Assembly (NCBI GenBank): GCA_964538915.1
Contig: CAZIFB010000017.1
Location: 1 to 64,000, forward strand
DNA length: 64,000 nucleotides
Reading direction: 5' to 3'
DNA from: JAEUHQ01 sp964538915
GTDB taxonomy: Bacteria > Planctomycetota > UBA1135 > UBA2386
The notes beneath the pieces are model-generated. The model was not told the origin of the DNA and ran no database searches. It saw only the letters and a program-made list of their open reading frames with translations. Below, one piece after another: positions 53,399 through 61,378 of the stretch; within the stretch, counting starts at the first letter, position 1; each line of letters opens with the position of its first letter. Both the position numbers and the translations under genes were made by a program.

Positions 53399-55422
53399 CG
53401 CCGCGCCGGCACCTTCGTGCCGAGGAACTGCCAGATGGCCTCGAACTGCTGCGCCCCGTCGCCACCCAGCACGTCCGTGATCGCGGTCGTGCCCGTTGGC
53501 GCGTAGCGCGGCATGCGCGAGTCGGGGTCGAGCCGCGTCGGATCGCGAAGCCAGCGGGTGTAGTACTCGTGCCGGAGCCGCGAACGAGCGGTGCCGAGTT
53601 CGATGCCCGCGCGCTCGAACACCTGCACGGCGGGAGCATCGCCGAGCGCATGGCACTGCACGCAGCCGAGACCCTTGCCCATCTGCACGAGCCGTTCCCC
53701 GTGCATCGCCGACTGCAGGTCCGGAGGCGGCTGCACCTCGTCCGCGGCCGGATAGCCGTGCTCGCGCACGAGCCCTTGTGCGAGCGCCTGCGCATGCGAA
53801 CGGAACTTCGGCATGCGCGCATGGAGCCATGGCCGCGGCGACGGCTGCTCGCCACCGACGAACCGCGCGATCCAGGTCGGCTGCAGCTTGGCGCCGACCC
53901 AGGTGAGCGCGGGCACACCCTGCGCCGTCGGGTCCTGCTCCACCGGCACGGGCCCCGTCGCGGCGGCCGTTCGTTCGACGACGCGAGCCCACGTCGACGG
54001 TGCGCCGTCCAGGGCGTGGCACGCGGTGCATCGGCGCGCGGCGACGTTCCGCGTGACGTAGTCGAGCGGCGAGGATCGGAACGGCACTTGCTCCGCGAAC
54101 GGCAGGAAGGCGCGCAGCGCCGCGACCTGTTCGGGCCGGAAGCCGTGGTCGAGCCCGGAGTCCACGCCGCCGTCCTGCAGGCAGCCGCGGTCCACGCGCA
54201 GATTGCGCAGCTTCGGCGGGCGCCGCTCGGTTATCGGAACGTCGATCGCGTGGCACAGGATGCAGTCGTGTCGTTCGACGAGCTTGCGGCCGTGTTCGGC
54301 GTTGCCGCGACTGGCGGGCAGCTGCGCCGTCTGGGAAGACAGGAGGAACGCGGCGATCTGCATCGCGTCGTCGCGCGACAAGTTGAAGTCCGGCATGCGC
54401 GTCGACGGGTGGTCGCGCACCGGATCCTGGAGGAACGACACCAGCGCCGCCGGATGCCACTTCGCGGCGACGTGGCCGAGCGTGATGCGATCGCCGAGCG
54501 CGGCATCGGCAGCCGGGGCGCCGGGGGCCGTGTGGCACGCGACGCAGCCGAGCTGACGGAAGCGGATCTCGCCCGACCCGGCGAAGCCGCCGGGAAAAGG
54601 CGGCGCCGCGAGCGGAGCGCCGAGCGTTGCGAGGTACGCCGCGACGTCGTCGGCGTCGTGTTCGTTCGAGAAGCGGATCTTGGGCATCGTCGCGTCGGAG
54701 CGCATCGCACGCGGATCGCGCAACCACGCGGCCATCCAGTCCGCGCTCACGCGGGAACCGACCGCGCGCAGATCGGGCCCCTGCGTGTCGAGCTCGCCGT
54801 ACGCGGACTCGCCGATGCGCCGCGTTTCGGGCTCGTGGCATCGCGCGCAGTGACGCTCCGCGAAGAGGTGGTGTCCCGCACGCTGCGCGTCGGCCGTCGC
54901 GAGATCGTCCGCGGCCGAGAAGTGCAGTCGCTCGGGAGCGATCGGCTCGAACCCGAAGTCCCCACCCGCCCACGACACTCGCAGTTCGCCGTCGCCGGGC
55001 GTGTTGCTCTCGAAGGTCACGAGCAGCTCGTTGGGCCCCTTCTTGAGGCGCACCGCTTCGGTGGACTCGAGTGGTTTGCCCGGGCGGAGGCGCCCTTCGA
55101 GCACGGGTTCGCCGTTGCAGACCAGCTTCGCCGAGCCGCGGCCCTCGACCCGGAAGCGCAGTCGATCGCGGAGCGGCAGTTCGACCGTCGTGCGCAGCGT
55201 CGCGCGGAACAGCCCCGGCTCGATCCACGGACTCGGCGACTCACCCCTCTCCACTGCGAACGACAGGAGCCGCAGGCGTGCCGTCGCGCGCTCGGGCGTC
55301 TCTGCGACGCGCTCGAAGGTCGCGTGCACACCGCGCTCGAGGCGCACACCTTCCGGCGGTGTCTGCGTCCCGACGAAGGGTGCGAGCAGGATCGCGGCGA
55401 GAACGGCGCGAAGGGCGGTCAC
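53395..55422 (-). CDS. Exported pentaheme cytochrome c with N-terminal beta domain
   Basis: 675 residues from a GTG, with a signal peptide (LRAVLAAILLAPFVGTQ). Residues 25-165 are a beta-rich PA14-like domain (FRVEGRGSAKLVCNGEPVLEG). Five CxxCH heme sites follow in order: CARCH, CVACH, CILCH, CTACH and CVQCH, each with a downstream Met in a TMPKI, TRMPDF or SRMPRY context that could be the sixth heme ligand. It probably carries electrons in the periplasm. It starts 3 bases after the dehydrogenase-like gene, which points to a shared electron-transfer role, and is coupled to the HisC-HAD gene downstream. Confidence 0.92.
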   Translation of the reverse strand: MTALRAVLAAILLAPFVGTQTPPEGVRLERGVHATFERVAETPERATARLRLLSFAVERGESPSPWIEPGLFRATLRTTVELPLRDRLRFRVEGRGSAKLVCNGEPVLEGRLRPGKPLESTEAVRLKKGPNELLVTFESNTPGDGELRVSWAGGDFGFEPIAPERLHFSAADDLATADAQRAGHHLFAERHCARCHEPETRRIGESAYGELDTQGPDLRAVGSRVSADWMAAWLRDPRAMRSDATMPKIRFSNEHDADDVAAYLATLGAPLAAPPFPGGFAGSGEIRFRQLGCVACHTAPGAPAADAALGDRITLGHVAAKWHPAALVSFLQDPVRDHPSTRMPDFNLSRDDAMQIAAFLLSSQTAQLPASRGNAEHGRKLVERHDCILCHAIDVPITERRPPKLRNLRVDRGCLQDGGVDSGLDHGFRPEQVAALRAFLPFAEQVPFRSSPLDYVTRNVAARRCTACHALDGAPSTWARVVERTAAATGPVPVEQDPTAQGVPALTWVGAKLQPTWIARFVGGEQPSPRPWLHARMPKFRSHAQALAQGLVREHGYPAADEVQPPPDLQSAMHGERLVQMGKGLGCVQCHALGDAPAVQVFERAGIELGTARSRLRHEYYTRWLRDPTRLDPDSRMPRYAPTGTTAITDVLGGDGAQQFEAIWQFLGTKVPARR

Positions 55423-55425
55423 GGC

Positions 55426-58365
55426 TCAGTGCTCCTGCGGGAAACCGGGATCGCCGGCGAGCGCATGGATCGTCGCGTGCAGTTCGCCCTTCAGTTCCCG
55501 GCCGTCCTTCGCGTCGAGGCTCCAGCGCACCTGGATCTGGTTCACCGGTCGCATCCCGTCGATCGCGAGGAACACCGTGCGCGCGTCGGGCGACAGCTTC
55601 GCCGCGGTGACCTTCAGCGGATCCCGGTTCGGCTTGCCCTGCTCGACCTTGCGTTCGGGATGCAGGACGGAAACCTCGGGCGAGCCGTAGTTCGGCGAGT
55701 ACAGGTAGTTCCAGATCTCGACGCCGAAGCTGTCGGGGTCGTTCGCGGTCGCGGGATCCAACGGCTCGTCGAACGTCAGGTAGACGCCCTTGTCGCACGT
55801 CCGCAGTCCGGTCGGGAACCCGAGCGGTTTGCCCGTGCGCCGAACGCGGTGGAAGCCGCCGTCGCGCGCCGCACTCGTCTGCCACCCCTGGAAGCCGGCG
55901 ACGTACAGCTGCCCGTCGCGCGGCGAGAACCGGGCGCGCATACAGCTCGACGAGAACTGCGCGGGCAGGCGCACGACGCCGCCTTGCATGCGACCCTCGA
56001 CCTTCTCCGTGAGCACGAGGTACACGGAGCACGTGCCGTACGACAGGTGCAGCAGACGGCCGTCGAGGTCCTTCCACGCGTCGCCGGTCACCCACACCTG
56101 GCCGCCGCTGCTGTTGTCGACCTCCATCGGGAACCAGCAGAGCGGCAAGTCGGGCTGGTCCGGCACCGGCGTGCGGTGCGCGGTGTCCTTGACCCCGCCG
56201 TAGAAGCCGGGCTCCTCGATCCAGTTGAGGCGGCAACGCGGCATGAACGTGCCCTCGTTGTCCCCCGATGTCACGACGCCCGTCGGCGACACACCGATCC
56301 CGTTGGGCGCGCGCAGTCCGGTCGCGATCGTCTCGAGCCGCGAACCGTCCTTCGACACCTTCATGATCGTGCCGTGATGCGGCGCGATCGCCATGAACCC
56401 GCGGCCACCCGGCCGCACCGGCCCGCCCTTGCTGAAGTAGAAGTTGCCTTCGCGATCGGTCTGCAGGTCGAACGCGAACTCGTGGAAGGCCGGCGTGATG
56501 TTCACGTCGTGGTTGAAGCACTCGTACGCGTCGGCTTCGCCGTCGCCGTTCGTGTCGCGCAGCCTGGTGATCCCGTCGCGACCGTGCACGAAGACTTCGT
56601 CGTCGACGATCTTCAGGCCCAGCGGGTCGAAGAGGCCGGTCGCGAAGCGCCTCCACTCGAGCCGCGCGAGCGAGTCGTCCATGCCGGACACGATCCACAC
56701 GTCACCGTTCCAGGTCGTGATCGCGGCACGACCGTCGCGGAAGAAATCGAATGCCGCCGTACGCATCCGCGAGTGGAAGCGGTTGTCGAAGGGGATCGTG
56801 ATCGTGTCGACCGCGAACGGGCCGTCGTCCGCGCCGCGTTCGCCCTTCGTGACGATCGCGTCGCCCCACATCGGCTTCGCGGGGGCACCGACCACGGCAA
56901 CGGCATTGTCGCCCGACAGGCGTGCCAGCACCGCCTCGACCGCGGGGCGCTGGCCCGCCGTCATCGCGACGCCGATCAGCAGGTCGGCGTCGTGCGGCGG
57001 CACGACCAGCACGATCCGACCGCCGTCCGCGACGAGACGCACTGCGCGCTCGGTGCCCCTCAGGCCTGCGGCCACTGCCGATCCGGAGCGCGGCACCGAA
57101 TCCGCCGGCGACGTGCAGCGGTCCGCGAAGACGTCGATCTCGGAGAAGAACGTGCCGCCGCGCACGACGCGGAAGAGCAGGTGACGGAACTCGCCGAGAC
57201 CGCCCGGCAGGGCGACGCCGGCGCCGTGCTTCATGCCTTCGTCGAGCGCCGTGGTGTCGACGTCGGCGATCTTCTTCCATCCCGCCGCGGCCGGATCGGC
57301 GGCAGCGGTGTCCGGCGCCTCTTCGGCATCGCTGCCGAACAGCTCGTACTGCTGCGCACAACGCTCCGCGCGGTGCCACGAGAAGGAGTTCACGCGATGA
57401 ACCTGCACCCGCTTCTTCAGGTCGACGACGAAGCGTCCTTCGTCGATCTCGCCGTCGCTCGTGCGGCGCGGATCGAACCAGACCGAATGGAACGTGTCGT
57501 CGTCGTTGTCCGCGGCTTCGCCGTCGCACAGGAGCGGGACGGCGAACGAACCCTCTTCGCCGCCGTTCGCTGCAGCCTTCCTTCCGTGCAGGCGCGCGAA
57601 GGCCGGCACGAACGCGATCGTGGCACCGCTACCGCTCGACGGATCGAGCCAGTCCGTCTTCGACGGGCCGCCGGTCGCGAGCAGGCTCCACGCGTAGCCG
57701 ATGTCGGTCGAAACGAGCGTCTGCTTCGGCGCCGATGCCAGGAGCAACGCTCGCCCCTCGGCGCCGGTCACGGCCTGCGCGCCGGCGTCCGCCGCGGCGC
57801 AGACGACCATGCGCTGCTCGGTGCGCGAGGGCCCGACCTCGATGTTCCGGACGACGATCGGGAGCGGCCCCTTCTCGGCGGAGTAGGTCTCGCGGACGTC
57901 CATGTCCCCGATGCGGTAGCCCACCACCACGTCGTCGCGTCTGAGCCAGAAGCCGCGGTAGGTCGCGCGATCCTTCGGCAGCGGTCCGTGCGGGATCGAG
58001 CGAGGATCCGCGAAGTCACCGGCGAACGCCCAGCCCGGGCCAGGAGCCGTCTCGACGAGCGTCGGTCCGGCGCGCCGAGGCATCGGTCCGTGACCGCCTT
58101 CGTACGCAGTGCCGCGAAGGCGCACCCAGCCTTCGCTCCACGCAGCGGACATCCGCAGCAGCTCCGTGTCGAAGACGACGGTCGCTCCGCCGGGGATGCG
58201 GATCACGAGCCCCTTCTCGGTCGTGCCGGCCTGCCCACCGAGTTCGACGGTGGTCATCAGGTGGTTGCCGTACTGCATCGGCGCATCGCGCTTCTGCGCC
58301 GTCGCGACCGTCGTGGCGAGCGTGATGACGAGAGCGAAGGTGGACGAGGGGGCGCGCGAGTGCAT
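55426..58365 (-). CDS. Large secreted protein of planctomycete dehydrogenase-like type (DUF6797-like)
   Basis: 979 residues from ATG 58365 with a signal peptide (FALVITLATTVATAQ); a GTG at 58374 is possible. The N-terminal 260 residues (VELGGQAGTTEKGLVIRIPGGATVVFDTELLRMSAAWSEGW) look like the DUF6797 region of PVC-superphylum secreted proteins. A discoidin-like insert (GRFVVDLKKRVQVHRVNSFSWHR) follows. Residues 540-850 have beta-propeller blades (GDVWIVSGMDDSLARLEW; FHEFAFDLQTDREGNFYFSKGG; APNGIGVSPTGVVTSGDNEG). It carries no heme site itself. The pentaheme cytochrome gene follows 3 bases later, so it is a likely electron donor or sugar-oxidising partner. Substrate unknown. Confidence 0.8.
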   Translation of the reverse strand: MHSRAPSSTFALVITLATTVATAQKRDAPMQYGNHLMTTVELGGQAGTTEKGLVIRIPGGATVVFDTELLRMSAAWSEGWVRLRGTAYEGGHGPMPRRAGPTLVETAPGPGWAFAGDFADPRSIPHGPLPKDRATYRGFWLRRDDVVVGYRIGDMDVRETYSAEKGPLPIVVRNIEVGPSRTEQRMVVCAAADAGAQAVTGAEGRALLLASAPKQTLVSTDIGYAWSLLATGGPSKTDWLDPSSGSGATIAFVPAFARLHGRKAAANGGEEGSFAVPLLCDGEAADNDDDTFHSVWFDPRRTSDGEIDEGRFVVDLKKRVQVHRVNSFSWHRAERCAQQYELFGSDAEEAPDTAAADPAAAGWKKIADVDTTALDEGMKHGAGVALPGGLGEFRHLLFRVVRGGTFFSEIDVFADRCTSPADSVPRSGSAVAAGLRGTERAVRLVADGGRIVLVVPPHDADLLIGVAMTAGQRPAVEAVLARLSGDNAVAVVGAPAKPMWGDAIVTKGERGADDGPFAVDTITIPFDNRFHSRMRTAAFDFFRDGRAAITTWNGDVWIVSGMDDSLARLEWRRFATGLFDPLGLKIVDDEVFVHGRDGITRLRDTNGDGEADAYECFNHDVNITPAFHEFAFDLQTDREGNFYFSKGGPVRPGGRGFMAIAPHHGTIMKVSKDGSRLETIATGLRAPNGIGVSPTGVVTSGDNEGTFMPRCRLNWIEEPGFYGGVKDTAHRTPVPDQPDLPLCWFPMEVDNSSGGQVWVTGDAWKDLDGRLLHLSYGTCSVYLVLTEKVEGRMQGGVVRLPAQFSSSCMRARFSPRDGQLYVAGFQGWQTSAARDGGFHRVRRTGKPLGFPTGLRTCDKGVYLTFDEPLDPATANDPDSFGVEIWNYLYSPNYGSPEVSVLHPERKVEQGKPNRDPLKVTAAKLSPDARTVFLAIDGMRPVNQIQVRWSLDAKDGRELKGELHATIHALAGDPGFPQEH

Positions 58366-58414
58366 GGGCGCCACGATCGCACGACGGCGACCGCCTCGGC
58401 AAGCATCGTTCGTG

Positions 58415-58431
58415 CCCGATACGGGATCGGG
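58415..58431. terminator. Hairpin CCCGAT-ACGGG-ATCGGG
   Basis: Six-bp perfect stem in the 75-base gap between the FN3 protein gene and the dehydrogenase-like gene (both minus strand). Likely terminator of the former. No T-tract. Confidence 0.4.
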
Positions 58432-58440
58432 GCCGCCGGA

Positions 58441-60564
58441 CTAGAACGCGTTCACGAAGCTCGCGACGCCGCCCGCCATCGCGCCGCCGAACGGATTCAG
58501 GGTGCCGGCCTCGACGAGCACGATGGCGGTCGCGAAGAACTGGCTGCCCGGGGGCATGCCCGGCGGCACCGTGAGCGGCGTCGCCAGCACCGGCGAACTG
58601 CCGAGGAATGCGGTCAGGATGTCGAGGCCGCCGACCCACAGCACACAGCCGGGCAAGCCGAGCGAATCGAGCGGCGTTCCCGACGGGTTCGGCCATGGAC
58701 TCACGATCGTCACACCGAAGTACACCCCGCTGCCCGGCGCCGTTTCGGGGATGCCGCTCACGGTGTACGAGACGAGCGTGCCTGCGGTCGGCGTGGACAC
58801 CGGCGCCGGCGAGGCGGTGATCGACACTCCGTGGCAGCCCACACCGTAGGCCGAGTGCGACGCAGGCGCAGTCGGCAGGACGACCTGTGCGAACGAACCC
58901 TGGCTCAGATTCCAGTACGTGCCCGTCGGTGCGGTTTCGAGACGGATCGCGCGCACCATGTACGTCGACGGACCGACCAGCGGGGCCGGATCGACGAACG
59001 CCGTTCCCGCGACGATCGCCGACGAGATGCGGACGAACGGTCCCGCCGCCGATGCGGCGCGGTAGACGTGGTAGCCGGCCACCGGGTCGGCGCTCGCGTT
59101 CCATCCGACGCTCGCCGCGGGCCACAGGTCGGCGACCGAGACCGCGGTAGGCGGCGCGACCACGTGCTGACGCAGCGTCGGGTCGCCCATCAGGGCGACG
59201 TGCACACCGCGCGCCGACAGACCCGCCGCGGACGAGTCGTTCTGGCTGAGTCGTACGCACTGGCCGATCGGCGCACCGAGCGCCATCGGATGGAATTGCC
59301 AGTGCGGACGCCCGGCCCAGACGCTCGCCAAGGTCCAGCCCTGGCACAGCGGGGCCCTGAGGAAGTTGTCGGTCGAGTCCCAGTCGCCGAAGTAGCTGCC
59401 GAACAGCATCGTGAACACCGTCCGGTTGCTGCTCGCGGCGAAGTCCGTCGTCGACCCGACGCCGCTGGCACCCGAGAACCAGCCGCCGCCGCATCCGTAC
59501 GACCAGACGTGGCCCGGGCCGCTCGAGACGTTCAGCGTGCCGAAGTAGTCCGCCGCGACGGCGTTCGCGGTACCGACGAGCGCGCTGGACGCGCGCCAAC
59601 CGCTCGCGGCGAACGCCTCGCCGCCGAACCAGCCGAAGTTGTCGTCGATCACGGCCTGCTGGCCTGCCGTGAAGACCTTGTGCCGCCAGTCGTGGTCCTT
59701 GTCGAGGTACGCGGCGAGCAGCGCGTCTTCGCCGGCGGCGAACGAGGGCATGTTCGCGAAGTCGACGCGACCGACCGCGAGATCGACGTCGCTCGGGAGC
59801 GACGACTGGTCGAACTTGCCGTCGCCGGGCACGTTCCTGTTCTCGACGCGCGACGCGCCGGTGTTGTCGACCGAGGCGTCGGTCCACAGCCCGTTCACCT
59901 CACCGTAGTAGACGTCCGCGGGCCAGGCGCCGTAGTGGTCGGGCACGTGGCCGTCGGGCGCCATCGAACCCGAGTACGGCACCGGGACGTGCCCGAGCAC
60001 GAAGACCGTCGTGACCTGGCCGAGGTGCGCGGCGAAGTCGGCGGCGACCAGCGCCCGCACCGAGGGCACGCTCGTGCCCGGCGTCACGTCGTGACGCAGC
60101 ACGCCGTAGCCGTCGCCGACGAGGTCCTCGACGAGGCGGTCGAGGCGACTGCCGAGCGACGCGACCTTCGACGCGTCGACGAGCAGCACGACCTTGCCGC
60201 GGTCCTCGATCGCATCCGCGGCGATGCCCGCAGTCGCGAAGCCGTTGCCGGCCGGCGAACCCGCGCGCTGGAACCAGTACTCGTAGCGCGTGCCGACCAC
60301 GACGGCGCTGTCGGTCCACGCAGTGGCCGCGCCGCCACCCGGCACCGCAGCAGGAACGCCCCAGACGAGCGAGCCGGGTGCGCGGCGCCGCACCGTGTAG
60401 CTCGTGGCGCCTGCCTCCGCGGGCCAGCTGAAGACGATCGCCGGGGGAGTCGTCTGCACCGTCGCATCGACCCGAACGGCCGCCTGCTGCGCCGTCTGGG
60501 CGAACAGAGCGGAACCCGAGATCACGAGGCACGACGCGAGGAGCGACGGTCGCAGCATGGACAT
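58441..60564 (-). CDS. Secreted FN3 protein with gingipain-like core and GCHG/NPFG module
   Basis: 707 residues from ATG 60564 with a signal peptide (LRPSLLASCLVISGSALFAQ). A fibronectin type III domain (about 35-115; PPAIVFSWPAEAGATSYTVRRR) precedes a central domain of about 300 residues that looks like a C25 (gingipain-like) caspase fold: KVVLLVDASKVASLGSRL, TTVFVLGHVPVPYSG, DVDLAVGRVDF, then GPGHVWSYGCGGGW with a His and Cys that could be catalytic. A second FN3 follows (GWNASADPVAGYHVYR). Residues 574-707 are the module shared with 1765-2805. A TACTCT hexamer (60603 to 60598 on this strand) lies 33 bases upstream. A surface protease or adhesin is plausible. Confidence 0.78.
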   Translation of the reverse strand: MSMLRPSLLASCLVISGSALFAQTAQQAAVRVDATVQTTPPAIVFSWPAEAGATSYTVRRRAPGSLVWGVPAAVPGGGAATAWTDSAVVVGTRYEYWFQRAGSPAGNGFATAGIAADAIEDRGKVVLLVDASKVASLGSRLDRLVEDLVGDGYGVLRHDVTPGTSVPSVRALVAADFAAHLGQVTTVFVLGHVPVPYSGSMAPDGHVPDHYGAWPADVYYGEVNGLWTDASVDNTGASRVENRNVPGDGKFDQSSLPSDVDLAVGRVDFANMPSFAAGEDALLAAYLDKDHDWRHKVFTAGQQAVIDDNFGWFGGEAFAASGWRASSALVGTANAVAADYFGTLNVSSGPGHVWSYGCGGGWFSGASGVGSTTDFAASSNRTVFTMLFGSYFGDWDSTDNFLRAPLCQGWTLASVWAGRPHWQFHPMALGAPIGQCVRLSQNDSSAAGLSARGVHVALMGDPTLRQHVVAPPTAVSVADLWPAASVGWNASADPVAGYHVYRAASAAGPFVRISSAIVAGTAFVDPAPLVGPSTYMVRAIRLETAPTGTYWNLSQGSFAQVVLPTAPASHSAYGVGCHGVSITASPAPVSTPTAGTLVSYTVSGIPETAPGSGVYFGVTIVSPWPNPSGTPLDSLGLPGCVLWVGGLDILTAFLGSSPVLATPLTVPPGMPPGSQFFATAIVLVEAGTLNPFGGAMAGGVASFVNAF
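58444..58845 (-). other. C-terminal GCHG...PGC...NPFG module, copy 2
   Basis: Codes for residues 574-707 of the FN3 protein. Anchors in order are GVGCHGVS, LGLPGC, SQFFATAIV and GTLNPFGG, matching the copy at 2434-2802 in order and end position. Confidence 0.75.
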
Positions 60565-60611
60565 CACCACGAAGGCGAGGGACCGGGCGGAGCGCCGAGA
60601 GTATCGCGGTG

Positions 60612-61202
60612 TCAGCCAGCCTTGTCGGCGTGCCGCGCAACACCCGCCGTCACGCAGAACCGCAGCGCTTCTTCGACCTTCATGTCGATCGCGCGCACCC
60701 GGTCGCGCGGCACGACGACCGTGAATCCGCCGAGCTGGTAGCTCATGGGCAGGTAGACCGCGACCTTGCCCTCGCCGACGTCCGGCAGGTCGTCGAAGTC
60801 CTCGCGTGTGAGGAAGCCGATCAGCTCCATGCCCTTCGCCTGCTCCACCATCACCACCCTGCGGAACGGCCGCTCGTCCGCGCTGCCGAACAGCCGTACG
60901 ACGTCGACGATCATCCCGTAGACCGACTTCACGACCGGGATCCGTTCGAGCAGGGCCGTGAGGCGCGCGTAGACCTTCCGCACGACGAAGGAGTACATGA
61001 GGAGGCCGATCACCATCACGAGGACGATCGACATCGCGAACCCCATCCCGGGCCAGTAGCGCGCTTCGCCGAGGAACGGCACGAGCACGCTGCGCAGCAA
61101 TTGCTCGCCCGTCGCGACCGCCCACCAGACGAGGTAACCGGTCAGTGCCAAGGGCAAGATCGCCGCGAGACCACGGAAGAAGAGCTTCGCCAGGAACCGC
61201 AT
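60612..61202 (-). CDS. DUF502 family inner-membrane protein
   Basis: 196 residues from ATG 61202, preceded by GAGGAG. Two N-terminal membrane helices (FRGLAAILPLALTGYLVWWAV; GMGFAMSIVLVMVIGLLMY) are followed by the family core RIPVVKSVYGMIVDVVRLFG, FRRVVMVEQ, GMELIGFLT and VYLPMSYQLGGFTVVVPRDRV. DUF502 proteins are widespread but of unknown function. Divergent from the Pro-rich TPR gene over 176 bases and convergent with nothing; the FN3 protein gene is downstream on the same strand. Family is secure. Confidence 0.9.
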   Translation of the reverse strand: MRFLAKLFFRGLAAILPLALTGYLVWWAVATGEQLLRSVLVPFLGEARYWPGMGFAMSIVLVMVIGLLMYSFVVRKVYARLTALLERIPVVKSVYGMIVDVVRLFGSADERPFRRVVMVEQAKGMELIGFLTREDFDDLPDVGEGKVAVYLPMSYQLGGFTVVVPRDRVRAIDMKVEEALRFCVTAGVARHADKAG

Positions 61203-61310
61203 CTCCTCATCGTGCCACGCCGAACCGCGCTTTCCCCCGCGTGTCTTCCGGCCGAGACAATGGCATGTCCGAACCGCGACGCCAGGGACCCGATGCCCGC
61301 GAGGCCGGCC

Positions 61311-61340
61311 GGAACCGCGGGGCCAGCGATTCGGTATCCT
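61311..61340 (+). promoter_or_regulatory. Candidate promoter of the Pro-rich/TPR gene (ECF-like)
   Basis: GGAACC (61311-61316), a 15-base spacer and CGGTAT (61332-61337) fit the shape of an ECF-sigma promoter; TATCCT (61335-61340) alternatively fits a TANNNT -10. A perfect palindrome GGCCGCGCGGCC (61348-61359) and a strong AGGAGGAG (61366-61373) follow before the ATG at 61379. One example cannot tell which sigma factor is used. Confidence 0.4.
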
Positions 61341-61378
61341 TGTTGCTGGCCGCGCGGCCCCTCCCAGGAGGAGATCCC

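Noticed and set aside
53320..60741. A 2473-codon open frame on the plus strand opposite four minus-strand genes
   Set aside because: It is Arg/Ala/His-rich without motifs and mirrors codon positions of the real genes; long antisense frames are expected at this GC content. The same holds for 42192-46136, 22154-25024 and 1771-4062 on the other strand.
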